NCBI RefSeq assembly: GCF_016862815.1
Contig: NZ_BONR01000001.1
Location: 682,001 to 746,000, forward strand
Direction: 5' to 3'
DNA length: 64,000 bases
Source of the DNA: Demequina activiva
Lineage (GTDB): Bacteria; Actinomycetota; Actinomycetes; Actinomycetales; Demequinaceae
In this document: positions 42,049 to 51,413 of the stretch, one piece after another
How the letters are laid out: every line of letters starts with the position of its first letter
Position numbering within the stretch: the first letter of the stretch is position 1
Program-made: the position numbers and the translations under genes
Notes under the pieces: generated by a model
What the model was told of the DNA's origin: nothing
The model's input: only the letters and a program-made list of their open reading frames with translations
Database searches by the model: none

Positions 42049-44144
42049 TCGTCACGCTGATGAGGGAACAGGTGCGGGCGCAGCGAAGCGCGCTGGTGTG
42101 GACAGGTGCCCTGCTCACGCTCTCGCTGGCCATCGCCTCCGCGGCCTTCATCGCCGCAGCCACACAATGGAGGACGGACGAGATCGTCGCCGACCGCTCG
42201 TTCCTGGCCGAGGACTACGCGACGTCCGTGTCGTGGTGGTCGCAGGGCGCACCCCCGATGGAGGAGGAGCGTGACGACGAGCCCGGCACGCTCGCCCCTG
42301 GCGAGCTCGAGAGCATGGTCGATGCGGCGCTCGAGGATGGCTACAGCGCCCGTGCAGTGCACCACACGGTCCTGCGCATCCAGAGCGAGGACGGCTCTCG
42401 AGCGGTGGATGCTGACGCAGGACTCTCCGCGCAGTACCCACTGCATGACTGGGCGACGGTGCTGATCGCAGGCGAGGGCCCGGTCGACGGCGAGATCGTT
42501 CTGAGCAGCTCGGTGGCGGAGGATCTGGACGTGGGCGTGGGCGACGTGGTCGCGATCACGCGCTACGAGGACCCGACGGCGGTGCTGGCGCGACAGGTCC
42601 GCGTCAGCGGACTGTCCGCGCCGTCCGTGGACGGGCCGTTCTGGAGCTGGTCGGCGGCCGGCCACCTCACGTGGGAGGACTCCCTCGAGTACTGGTCCCA
42701 GACCCCGGCGTGGACGTTCGAGAACGGGGCGGGCGAGCCGACACAGCTCACCATGGTGGACGTGGGCTGGCAGGACGGGGCTCCGTCGATGGAGCCGCTC
42801 ATGGACGTCGCCTGGTCCGCGGCGTGGCAGGACGACACCGTGCCGCTGTTCGACCCGTTCGTCATGCAGGGCTGGGGTGTGGGCGCGCTCGCCGCGTCTG
42901 CGCTCGTGGCGCTCGCACTGCTCGGCGCGACGTTCGCCATGGGCCGCAGCCAGGCGCAGGTCCGTGTGGAATGGACCGCCACGGCCCGCGTGCTCGGAGC
43001 GCGCCGCAGCACGATCGTCGTGGCCAGCGTCCTCGAGACGCTCGTCCTGGGCGCGGTCGCGGTGGCCCTCGGGCTGGTCATCGGCTGGGCGGTCGTGCTC
43101 GGCGTGCTGGCCTGGGAGCGTGCCACCGAACCCGGGGTGACCTTGCCGGACGCTCCCGCGCTGCCGCTGGCGGTGCTGGGCATCGTGGCCGTGCTGGGCA
43201 TGGTGCTCGCGGCGATCTGCGCGGTGGTCCCCGCGTTCTGGTCGTCGCGAGTGAGCCCCGCGGCGGCGCTCAAGCCGGTGACTCCGGTGAGCAGCGCCCA
43301 GGTATCGCGCAGCATGTCCGCGCGGTGGCTGGTGTGGATCAGCGCTGTGACGCTCGCGCTCGTCGGGGCCGGTCTCGCACTCGATGCGTATCGCATCCCC
43401 AACGCCGGGCGCTATCTGGCGGTCTGCGGTGCCGTCTCGTTCGCCGTGGTCCTGATCGCGGACATCGTCGAGGCGAACCGGCGCCTGGTCCCGCGCGCCG
43501 CGGACGCGCTCGCCCGATCAGGGCGCCCCTGGGCCCTGGCGCTGTCCTCCCACGCGACGTCGCGGGGGCGGTCGTGGGCGACCGCCGCCTCGATCATGGC
43601 GTTTGCGGCCGGCGCGGCCACCGCGGGTCAGAGCTACGGCGTGTTCGACACCATGGCGCAGTGGCGCGAGGCCGCGCTCGACGACGCTGGCGACGAGCTC
43701 CTGGCGTCCGCCGTCGAGCGCTCCGTTCCTGAGGCGCCGGCGGCGCTCGGCATCGTCATGGTCCTTGCCCTCGCCTGCCTGGTGGCGAGCATGGTCACGG
43801 CGAGTGCCCGCCGCGCGAGCCGTGCGGACGACGCCGTTCATGCGGCGCTGGGGCTGTCCGGCTCGGACGCTCGTCGCGCCGCCGCCGCGGAGACGGCGTT
43901 GCCCATGGTCTGCGGCATCGTGCTCGGCTCGACTGCCGGGTGGGCGCTGGTGTCACTGGCTCACCTCGTGATGACGGAGCAGCAGGGACGAGACCTCGCG
44001 GAATGGGCCGCGGCCACCGGACTCACCGTGATGTCCGTCGCGATCGTCGCTGTCCTGGCGCTCGTGCCGATCACGGCCGCGAGCGCGGTCGCAGCCATGA
44101 CGGCGCGCACGGTGTCGCCGGTGGAGGCGGCGCGCGTGCGCTGA
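42045..44144 (+). CDS. FtsX-like ABC permease (second)
   Basis: This 699-residue permease has an N-terminal anchor (residues 15-40), a large external domain (about 40-270), an FtsX core with WTATARVLGARRSTIVVASV near 308-327, and further segments to the C-terminus including a second FtsX-like region (HAALGLSGSDARRAAAAETA). It is coupled to the first permease by ATGA. Its substrate is unknown; the proximity of a two-component system resembles loci for envelope-stress or bacitracin-type sensing, which is inference. Confidence 0.85.
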   Translation: MIVTLMREQVRAQRSALVWTGALLTLSLAIASAAFIAAATQWRTDEIVADRSFLAEDYATSVSWWSQGAPPMEEERDDEPGTLAPGELESMVDAALEDGYSARAVHHTVLRIQSEDGSRAVDADAGLSAQYPLHDWATVLIAGEGPVDGEIVLSSSVAEDLDVGVGDVVAITRYEDPTAVLARQVRVSGLSAPSVDGPFWSWSAAGHLTWEDSLEYWSQTPAWTFENGAGEPTQLTMVDVGWQDGAPSMEPLMDVAWSAAWQDDTVPLFDPFVMQGWGVGALAASALVALALLGATFAMGRSQAQVRVEWTATARVLGARRSTIVVASVLETLVLGAVAVALGLVIGWAVVLGVLAWERATEPGVTLPDAPALPLAVLGIVAVLGMVLAAICAVVPAFWSSRVSPAAALKPVTPVSSAQVSRSMSARWLVWISAVTLALVGAGLALDAYRIPNAGRYLAVCGAVSFAVVLIADIVEANRRLVPRAADALARSGRPWALALSSHATSRGRSWATAASIMAFAAGAATAGQSYGVFDTMAQWREAALDDAGDELLASAVERSVPEAPAALGIVMVLALACLVASMVTASARRASRADDAVHAALGLSGSDARRAAAAETALPMVCGIVLGSTAGWALVSLAHLVMTEQQGRDLAEWAAATGLTVMSVAIVAVLALVPITAASAVAAMTARTVSPVEAARVR

Positions 44145-44234
44145 CCGCGTGGGCGGCGCACGCGGCTCGCACCTAGACTGGCGCGCATCGGCGCCTGCCC
44201 GGCGCCCGCATCGGCCGTATGGAAGGACCCGCAC

Positions 44235-44657
44235 GTGAGCAACTACGCCGGAGACATCACGCCGCAGGAGGCATGGGACATCCTCACCTCGAACCCCAAC
44301 GCGCGGCTCGTGGACGTGCGAACCGAGGCCGAGTGGCGCTTCGTGGGCGTCCCGGACACCTCGTCCACGGACCACGAGACCTTGTTCATCGAATGGGTGT
44401 CCTACCCCGACGGAGAGCGCAACTTCCAGTTCGTGAGCCAGCTCAAGGACGGCGGGATCGAGCCCGGCACCGACGAGCCCGTGATCTTCCTGTGCCGTTC
44501 CGGACAGCGCTCGATCGGCGCGGCAGTCGCGGCGACGGATGCTGGCATCGGGCCCTCGTACAACGTGCTCGAGGGCTTCGAGGGTCCGGTGGGCGCCGCC
44601 GGTCACCGCGGCGAGGTGGGCTGGAAGGCGCACGGGCTGCCCTGGCGCCAGGGCTAG
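44235..44657 (+). CDS. Rhodanese-like domain protein
   Basis: The 140-residue single-domain protein has the rhodanese opening ARLVDVRTEAEWRFVGVP near residues 23-40 and the active-site loop FLCRSGQRS near 85-93, where Cys carries persulphide sulphur. It probably moves sulphur between thiols. Translation starts at GTG 44235, preceded by GGAAGGACC. A TAGACT hexamer at 44173 and an intergenic GCATCGGCC word lie in its leader. Confidence 0.85.
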   Translation: MSNYAGDITPQEAWDILTSNPNARLVDVRTEAEWRFVGVPDTSSTDHETLFIEWVSYPDGERNFQFVSQLKDGGIEPGTDEPVIFLCRSGQRSIGAAVAATDAGIGPSYNVLEGFEGPVGAAGHRGEVGWKAHGLPWRQG

Positions 44658-44936
44658 GGCTAGGGCTCCGTGATCGAGCGCCGCCCACCAAAGTCCGCCC
44701 CACAAATGAGCATCCTCACCGCGATTCTTCTGGATCCTGCCTGCTAGGTGGGCACTCGTCGAATCGATGTGATCGCGGCCGCATCTCTCGACCGATTCTC
44801 GCGCTGATTGGTGCAGCATTCTGCGCTTTTCCAGCCATTCTTCGACATCCGCCGTACACCGTGCCGCCACCTGGAATTCGCCTGGTATCGATACGTTCGC
44901 CGATGGTCCACTCACCATTCGACGAAGGATGAACAG

Positions 44937-47900
44937 ATGCCTCAGGCCCGGTCAGCAGTCGCGCTCGCGACACTCGTGGGGATCAGCGCGGTGGGACTCG
45001 CCGCCGCGGCTCCCGCGTCAGCCATCGACACGGCGGCGCCACAGGACGCGCTGGTGATCAACGAGGCGTCCTCGAGGTCCACCGTCGACGTCATGGGCGG
45101 AGCCGACTGGGTCGAGATCCACAACACCGCGGACCTGCCGGTCGACGCGTCCGGGGTGCTGTTCGCCGACGCGGACGACGACCACGTGTACGCGATTCCC
45201 GGCGGCACCGAGATCGCCGCGGGCGGGTACCTGGTCCTCACCGAGTACGACGCGGTCGACTTCCCCGACGGCCACTTCGACTTCGGACTGGGCAATGGCG
45301 ACTCCGCCCGCCTGTTCGCACCCGGCACCGCCACGACGGTCACCGCGGAGGACGAGCTGGTGCTCGACCCCCAGGCGGTGCCCTTCGACTCGACCACCTG
45401 GCTAGGCCACCACGCCGAGCCGAGCTGGGGCCGCTGCCCCGATGCCACCGGGGGGTTCACGCTGCTCGACGAGCCGTCTCCCGGCGCCGTGAACATCTGT
45501 CCCGCGCCGGTGACTGCCGCGGAGGCGTTCCGGATCAACGAGACGCAGTCGACGGGCGACTCTGCGGACTTCATCGAGGTGGTCAACACCGCGTCCGTGC
45601 CCGTGTCCTTCGACGGCGTGGTGGTCATGGACAGCAAGGACGAGGACGCCTGGGTGGCCACCGGCATCGGCGAGGTCCCGGCCGGCGGCTATGTGCACCT
45701 GGTCTCCGACGTGCACTTCAGCTTCGGCCTGGGCAAGGGCGACTCGGCACGACTGTTCGCACCCGGCACGGCGCTGACCGAGGTGGGCGGCCTGGCGGCC
45801 GCGGTGGAGCCATTCGACGCGACCACCTGGCCTGCGGACCAGCACACCGCTCCGACCTGGGGTCGCTGCCCTGACGGGACCGGCGACTTCACGACGACGG
45901 GCGCGGCCACGCCTGGCGCTGCCAATGACTGCTCGGGAGACTCCCAGCCCCCTGTCGAGGAGCCGGCAGAGCTGTCTGGCGACCTCGCGATCAATGAGGT
46001 CGAGTCCAACGGCGACGACACCGACTGGGTCGAGGTCGCGAACCTCACCGACACCCCCATCGACATCTCCGGGTGGGCGATCAAGGACAATGACGACAGC
46101 CGCACGGACGTGGTCCCGTCCGGGTCCGTGGTGCCGGCCGGAGGCCTGCTCGTGATCGACCAGGAATCCGCCACCTACCCCCAGGGCTTCACCTTCGGGC
46201 TGGGCAATGGCGACACGTTCCGCCTGTACGACCTCGAGGGCACGCTGCAGGCGAAGCACACGTGGGCCACGCACGCGCTGGTCAGCTGGGCACGCTGCCC
46301 TGACGGAACGGGCGACTGGCGCGACGCGACCGCCTCGACCAAGGGCGCTGCCAACGAGTGCTCGACCCCGCTGCGCCTCAACGAGATCGAGTCCTCGGAT
46401 GCGGGAGCCGGCCCGGACTGGGTCGAGATCATCAACATCGGTGCTGCAACGGTGAACGCGTCGGGGCTGATCGTCAAGGACGATGACGACGCGCACGTGT
46501 ACGCGATCCCCGCCGGCACCACGATCGCAGCGGGTGGACTGCTGCTGGTCGACGACCTGGGCTTCGGCCTGGGCGGCGGCGACAGCGCTCGACTGTTCGC
46601 GACGGACGGCGAGACCGTCATCGACTCCTACGGCTGGGACTCTCACGCCGCCACCAGCTACGGGCGCTGCCCCGATGGCACGGGAGAGTTCGAGACCACC
46701 GTCTCCGCCACCCCCGGGGAGCTCAACGACTGTGCGGGCTACGTGCGCGCATCGGCCTGGCCGGGCGGCGTGGACGTGGCCGCGCTCGACGGCGAGGACT
46801 GGTTCGCGGGCGACATGAGCGGCATCGACTATGACCCCGCCACCGGCGACCTGTGGGCGGTGCAGAACGGCGACGGTCTGCTCTATCGCCTCACGGCCGA
46901 TGCCTCAGGCACCTGGTCGATCGCTCCCGGCTGGGAGGCGGGACGCATTCTGCGCTACCCGGGTGGGACGGGCACCGTGGACGCCGAGGGCGTCACGGTG
47001 CGCGAGGGCGAGCCGGGCGTGGTGTACGTCTCGACCGAGCGCGACAACGACCAGGGCTCGACCAGCCGGCCGTCCGTGCTGCGCTTCGAGACCACCGGCA
47101 CGGGCGAGCTGATCGCGACGTCCGAGTGGAACCTCGCGCAGCTCGCACCGCTGTCCTCCCTGCCGGCCAACGGCGGGCTCGAGGGCATCACCTGGATTCC
47201 CGAGCTCAGCGCCTTCGCGGTGGGTGTCGAGGGCACCGCCTCGGTATACCTGGTGTCGCTCGAGGCCGGTGGCGCAGCCACGCTGCTCGAGACTCTCAGC
47301 ACCGAGCCGCTGTCGTTCCCGCTCGTGGCGGACGTGCAGTGGGATGCCGAGCGCGACCAGCTGTGGGTGGTGTGCGACGAGGCCTGCGACGGCCGCATCG
47401 CGACCTTCGCTCAGACGGAGGGCTCGTGGGAGATCACGGCACTGTACGAGCGTCCCGCCGGCATGGCCAATGTGGCGAACGAGGGCTTCGCGATCGGCGC
47501 CAGCGCCCTGTGCGTCGATGGCGCAGTGCCCACGTTCTACGTCGACGATGCGGACACGGACGGCTTCTCGCTGCGCTCCGGCACCCTGCCGTGCGTGGCG
47601 GGCGGTCCGGGCGATGGTCCGGGTGACGGACCCGGCGACGGACCGGGTGACGGACCCGGGAACGGCGGCGGCACTCCCGTCACCGGACCTGACGGCGAGC
47701 CCCAGCCGGCACTGTGCACGATCACCGCACCCGCGTCGGCCGATGCCGGCGCGACCATCACGGTGCGCGTCGACCCTGACTGTGCGCCCGCCGAGGTCGT
47801 GGTGGTCATGTACTCCGAGCCCACCGTGATCGGCACCGCGACCGTGGCCACGGACGGCTCGGTCACCTTCACGATCCCGGCGGACATCCCCGCAGGCGAT

Positions 47901-48089
47901 CACACCCTCGAGCTGCAGGCGGCGGACGGCACCGTCATCGGCTCGACCGGGATCACGGTCACCGAGGCCGGCGAGGTGGCTGGCCTGGCCCAGACGGGCG
48001 CCTCGGACTGGGATGGCCTGCTGCTCGCGGCGGCGCTGCTGGCCTCCGCCGGCGGCGCGCTGCTCGTGGCACGCCGCCCTGTCTCGTAG
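44937..48089 (+). CDS. Secreted lamin-tail / phytase-like propeller protein, sortase-anchored
   Basis: This 1050-residue protein has a signal peptide (cleavage after PASA near residue 30) and four lamin-tail-like repeats, each ending in a W/Y-x-RCPD-x-TG stretch and a Pro/Lys-Gly-Ala-x-N-x-C motif. Next come a propeller related to the esterase-like domain of phytase (about 620-885), five GPGD/GPGN units (from about 890), an Ig-like domain, and LAQTG at 1017 before a membrane helix and RR tail. LAXTG suits class E sortases. It is probably a wall-linked surface protein; enzyme activity is not shown. GAAGGATGAACAG precedes the ATG. The 279-bp leader has no gene. Confidence 0.8.
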   Translation: MPQARSAVALATLVGISAVGLAAAAPASAIDTAAPQDALVINEASSRSTVDVMGGADWVEIHNTADLPVDASGVLFADADDDHVYAIPGGTEIAAGGYLVLTEYDAVDFPDGHFDFGLGNGDSARLFAPGTATTVTAEDELVLDPQAVPFDSTTWLGHHAEPSWGRCPDATGGFTLLDEPSPGAVNICPAPVTAAEAFRINETQSTGDSADFIEVVNTASVPVSFDGVVVMDSKDEDAWVATGIGEVPAGGYVHLVSDVHFSFGLGKGDSARLFAPGTALTEVGGLAAAVEPFDATTWPADQHTAPTWGRCPDGTGDFTTTGAATPGAANDCSGDSQPPVEEPAELSGDLAINEVESNGDDTDWVEVANLTDTPIDISGWAIKDNDDSRTDVVPSGSVVPAGGLLVIDQESATYPQGFTFGLGNGDTFRLYDLEGTLQAKHTWATHALVSWARCPDGTGDWRDATASTKGAANECSTPLRLNEIESSDAGAGPDWVEIINIGAATVNASGLIVKDDDDAHVYAIPAGTTIAAGGLLLVDDLGFGLGGGDSARLFATDGETVIDSYGWDSHAATSYGRCPDGTGEFETTVSATPGELNDCAGYVRASAWPGGVDVAALDGEDWFAGDMSGIDYDPATGDLWAVQNGDGLLYRLTADASGTWSIAPGWEAGRILRYPGGTGTVDAEGVTVREGEPGVVYVSTERDNDQGSTSRPSVLRFETTGTGELIATSEWNLAQLAPLSSLPANGGLEGITWIPELSAFAVGVEGTASVYLVSLEAGGAATLLETLSTEPLSFPLVADVQWDAERDQLWVVCDEACDGRIATFAQTEGSWEITALYERPAGMANVANEGFAIGASALCVDGAVPTFYVDDADTDGFSLRSGTLPCVAGGPGDGPGDGPGDGPGDGPGNGGGTPVTGPDGEPQPALCTITAPASADAGATITVRVDPDCAPAEVVVVMYSEPTVIGTATVATDGSVTFTIPADIPAGDHTLELQAADGTVIGSTGITVTEAGEVAGLAQTGASDWDGLLLAAALLASAGGALLVARRPVS
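47604..47663 (+). repeat. Five in-frame 12-bp units coding Gly-Pro-Gly-Asp
   Basis: Five units of GGN-CCN-GGN-GAY, the last ending AAC, form a flexible spacer before the Ig-like domain. Synonymous bases vary from unit to unit, so it is an old repeat held by protein-level selection and not a recent slippage tract. Confidence 0.8.
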
Positions 48090-48115
48090 CGCGCCGCTCG
48101 CTCCATCCCCGCAGT

Positions 48116-48159
48116 GGGGCTCAGTGCTGACGGCCCGCCGGTCGTCGGCGCTGAGCCCC
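48116..48159 (+). terminator. Long hairpin terminator
   Basis: GGGGCTCAGTGCTGACG (48116-48132) pairs with CGTCGGCGCTGAGCCCC (48143-48159), with G-T pairs. It follows the surface protein stop by 26 bases. Confidence 0.8.
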
Positions 48160-48237
48160 CGTCGGGTGCGCATACGGGTGCCGCCAGCGGGCGCATCGGC
48201 CCTGTGCCGGCACCCGCGCCCCCGGTACCCTGGCCCC

Positions 48238-49461
48238 ATGACCGACAAGGACCTCCCCGACTCGCTGCGCCCCGACACGCTCGCGGTGCACACCGGCATC
48301 CACCGCTCCGAGGCGAACGAGATGTCCGAGGGGATGTACCTCACCCAGGGCTACGCGTACGACGATGCCGAGCAGGCGCGAGACGCGTTCGCCGGCGAGA
48401 TCGACATCTACATGTACTCCCGGTACGCCAACCCCACGGTCACGGCGTTCCAGGAGCGTCTGGCCGCGATCGAGGGCGCCGAGGCGTGCTTCGCGACGTC
48501 TACTGGCATGAGCGCCGTCTTCGTCTCGCTCGGGTCGATCCTCGGCCAGGGTGATCGCCTCGTCGCCGCGAAGGCACTGTTCGGCTCGACGCTGCAGACC
48601 TTCACGAACTTCTTCGAGAAGTGGGGCATCGTGGTCGACTACGTCGACGGAAATGACCCCGCCGACTGGGAGCGTGCGCTCGCCACGCCCGCCAAGGCCG
48701 TCTACATCGAGTCGCCCACCAACCCCATGCAGGATGTGCTCGACATCCCGTTCATCGCGCGACTGTGCAAGCAGGCCGGCGCGCTGTTCGTCGTCGACAA
48801 CGTGTTCGCCACGGCCATCGGCCAGAAGCCTCTCGAGCTGGGAGCCGATGCGGTGGTCTACTCGGCGACCAAGCACATCGACGGCCAGGGCCGGGTCCTC
48901 GGCGGCGCCATCCTGGGCTCCGACGAGTACGTCAACGGACCCGTGAAGCTCATGGTTCGCAACATGGGAGCCACCATTTCGCCGTTCAATGCATGGGTGC
49001 TGCTCAAGGGCCTCGAGACGCTCGCGGTACGCGTGCGCCATCAGGCCGCGAGCGCCATGGATCTCGCGGCGTGGCTCGAGCAGCACCCCAAGGTGTCCGT
49101 GGCCCGCTACCCGCTGCTGCCCTCCCACCCGCAGCACGACAGCGCCGTGAGGCAGATGACGCTGGGCGGGACGCTCGTGACGCTGGATCTCGCGGTCGGT
49201 GACGGCGTGGACGTGGCTGGCCCCGAGGCGCAGGCGGCGGCCTTCCGGTTCATGAATGCGCTGCGCCTGTTCACCATCTCCAACAACCTTGGCGATGCCA
49301 AGTCGATCTCGACGCACCCCGCCACCACCACGCACAACAAGATGACCCCGGAGGGTCGCGCGGAGGTGGGGATCTCGGAGACCACGGTGCGCCTGTCGAT
49401 CGGCCTGGAGGACGTCGAGGACCTGCGCGCGGACCTCGATCAGGCGCTCGCGCTCGTGTGA
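48238..49461 (+). CDS. metZ: O-succinylhomoserine sulfhydrylase
   Basis: This 407-residue PLP enzyme makes homocysteine from an O-acylhomoserine and sulphide. The start RPDTLAVHTGIHRSEANEMSE and YMYSRYANPTVTAFQERLAA fit MetZ closely. The PLP Lys is in VVYSATKHIDGQGRV near residue 208, and GATISPFNAWVLLKGLETL follows. TACCCT ends 6 bases before the ATG at 48238, consistent with a leaderless mRNA. Cystathionine gamma-synthase is the less likely alternative. Confidence 0.9.
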   Translation: MTDKDLPDSLRPDTLAVHTGIHRSEANEMSEGMYLTQGYAYDDAEQARDAFAGEIDIYMYSRYANPTVTAFQERLAAIEGAEACFATSTGMSAVFVSLGSILGQGDRLVAAKALFGSTLQTFTNFFEKWGIVVDYVDGNDPADWERALATPAKAVYIESPTNPMQDVLDIPFIARLCKQAGALFVVDNVFATAIGQKPLELGADAVVYSATKHIDGQGRVLGGAILGSDEYVNGPVKLMVRNMGATISPFNAWVLLKGLETLAVRVRHQAASAMDLAAWLEQHPKVSVARYPLLPSHPQHDSAVRQMTLGGTLVTLDLAVGDGVDVAGPEAQAAAFRFMNALRLFTISNNLGDAKSISTHPATTTHNKMTPEGRAEVGISETTVRLSIGLEDVEDLRADLDQALALV

Positions 49462-49543
49462 GTTCCGGTGGGCGAAATGGGCGGTTCTGGCTCGTCTGCG
49501 CGGGGCCACACCACGTGCTCCTGCGCGTGATACCGTCCCGGCC

Positions 49544-50200
49544 ATGAGCGCAGGAGAGCCGCCGGAACGCGACTCCTCTGCGCCCACCACGCAGCAGCTC
49601 GCGGTGGCCTCCCGCCTGCCGCTGTCGCTGAGGCTGATCGGCCGCAACTCGGCGCCCGGCGCCCTGATCGTGGCGGCCATCGCCCTGTTCTTCGTGGTCG
49701 CGGTGCCGGCGTTGGCGGGGGTGCTGCGGGACCCGGAGCCAGCCGCCGACGACGCGGTCGCCGCGGGCGGCACGCTCGAGCTCTCGCTGGCCGAGGGATG
49801 GAGCGTCGAGAGCCAGAGCTCCGGAGTGACCACGGTGGTGAGCGGCAGCGCCACGCTGACGGTGCGCGCGTCCATCAGCGGGCCCGCCTCGCTGGAGCCG
49901 CTGGTCGATGAGGCGGTCGCCGCGCTCGCGGAGGACCCGACGGCGAACTGGGTGATCACCGATCCGGTCCCCTACACCACGGAGTCCGGCTACCCAGGCT
50001 TCACTGTGTCTGCCACGAGCGAGACTCTGTCCACGCAGACGTGGGTGATCGACAACGGGACGCTCGACACGGTGAGCACGCTGGCCGCGCCGCTCGAGTC
50101 CTGGGCGGGCGCGCTGCCAGGGGCACAGGAGATCGTCGAGTCCATGGCGGTCGCGCCCTCGCCACAGAGCTCCACCACCTCCGAGCCGGGCCTGCCATGA
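49544..50200 (+). CDS. Hypothetical single-pass membrane protein
   Basis: The 218-residue protein has a polar N-terminus, one membrane helix near residues 38-60 (APGALIVAAIALFFVVAVPA), and an extracytoplasmic domain rich in beta-type residues, ending in a Ser/Pro tail. I do not recognise it. It overlaps the PrsW-type protease gene by ATGA, so it may be a partner or substrate of that protease. TACCGT ends 7 bases before the ATG. Confidence 0.65.
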   Translation: MSAGEPPERDSSAPTTQQLAVASRLPLSLRLIGRNSAPGALIVAAIALFFVVAVPALAGVLRDPEPAADDAVAAGGTLELSLAEGWSVESQSSGVTTVVSGSATLTVRASISGPASLEPLVDEAVAALAEDPTANWVITDPVPYTTESGYPGFTVSATSETLSTQTWVIDNGTLDTVSTLAAPLESWAGALPGAQEIVESMAVAPSPQSSTTSEPGLP

Positions 50201-51384
50201 CCACGCGCGAGCCGCAGCCCTACACGGTGTCGATCGCCGCGCTGCCCCGGCTGATTCCCCGCACTGCGACCTTCATGGACGCACGTTCGTGGGTGTTCTG
50301 GGTGGGCATGGCGCTCACGCTGTTCGGCCTGGTGCGATGGACGCCGTTCGTGGCGCGTGCCCTGCGTGACCACCCGGAGACCGCCGTGCTGGCCGCCATC
50401 CTGTGGCTGCTGTACGGACTGGTCTTCATCGTGATCCTCTACCAGCTCGAGATGTTCGAGCGTCGCTCGCCCGTCACCGTGCTGGGCGCACTGCTGTGGG
50501 GAGCGCTCGCCGCACCGGGCCTGGGCGCGATCGCCGCGCCCGCCATGCACGACGTGGTGGCCTCCGCTCTGGGCGCGGACAACCCCTGGGTCTCCTCGTT
50601 CGCTGCGCCGCTGGTGGAGGAGCCCCTCAAGCTCCTGGGGGTGCTGGCGCTCGCGCTCATCCCAGGAGCCCGCGTGCGCTCAGCCGCGGACGGGCTGTTC
50701 TACGGCGCCGTGGTGGGCCTGGGATTCCAGGTCTCGGAGAGCTTCCTCTACACCGCGGCCTTCAGCGCGGACGGCACCACGGACACCGTGTGGGCCATGT
50801 TCACGCTGCGCGGGCTCATCGGCGGTCTGTGGTCGCATGCCACCTTCACTGCGATCGCCGGTGCGGGCCTGGGCTACTTCTTCAACGCAGGAACGTCCCA
50901 GCTCAGCCGGGTCGCGGCGCTCGCAGGGGGCCTGGGCCTCGCGATGACGCTTCACGGCTTCTTCGACTCCCCCCTTCTCAGTGGCGCGGCCGTGCTGAGC
51001 TCGATCGTGAAGGGCATCCCGGTGCTCGCGCTGTTCCTCGTGGTGCTGCGGTGGGCGCATCTGCGCGAGCGCCGGACCTTCGCGGGACTCGCCGCGCACA
51101 TCGTCCCCGACGATCTGGTGAGTCCCGGTGACTTCACCACCCTCGCGACGCGGCGTGCGCGGCGCCGCGCACGGCACTGGGCACGCAAGCGCGGCGGCCG
51201 GGCCACCGCGCGTGCGCTCAGGCGCCTGCAGGCCGCGCAGCTGAGCCTGCTGACCGCTGCCCACGAGGATGGCTGGGGATCCCCGCGGACCGTCGAGTAC
51301 TCGCGGGACGTGAGGATCCTGGGTGCGACCGTGGACCGCCGCCAGGCCGACTGGGACGCCCGGCTGGCGCGCCTCTCCGACTGA
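50197..51384 (+). CDS. PrsW family intramembrane metalloprotease
   Basis: The 395-residue protein has about eight membrane segments with the PrsW metal motifs: VEEPLKLLG (EExxK type), FQVSESFLY, GLWSHATFTAI, and LHGFFDSP. The C-terminal 100 residues are soluble and basic (RRARRRARHWARKRGG). Family members cut membrane-bound proteins such as anti-sigma factors. No anti-sigma gene is evident nearby; the co-translated membrane protein upstream is the nearest candidate. Confidence 0.88.
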   Translation: MTTREPQPYTVSIAALPRLIPRTATFMDARSWVFWVGMALTLFGLVRWTPFVARALRDHPETAVLAAILWLLYGLVFIVILYQLEMFERRSPVTVLGALLWGALAAPGLGAIAAPAMHDVVASALGADNPWVSSFAAPLVEEPLKLLGVLALALIPGARVRSAADGLFYGAVVGLGFQVSESFLYTAAFSADGTTDTVWAMFTLRGLIGGLWSHATFTAIAGAGLGYFFNAGTSQLSRVAALAGGLGLAMTLHGFFDSPLLSGAAVLSSIVKGIPVLALFLVVLRWAHLRERRTFAGLAAHIVPDDLVSPGDFTTLATRRARRRARHWARKRGGRATARALRRLQAAQLSLLTAAHEDGWGSPRTVEYSRDVRILGATVDRRQADWDARLARLSD

Positions 51385-51413
51385 CGCCCCACGCCCGCTG
51401 ACGCTGCGACCAC

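Noticed and set aside
44894..44926. A Pho-box-like set of 11-bp direct repeats before the surface-protein gene
   Set aside because: Only the first unit (GTTCGCC) is close to GTTCACC; the other two match poorly and no phosphate gene is linked except the phytase-like propeller.
47604..47663. Short tandem repeat considered as a CRISPR-like array
   Set aside because: Units are 12 bp with no spacers, in frame within a coding region, and code for a Gly-Pro-Gly-Asp linker.
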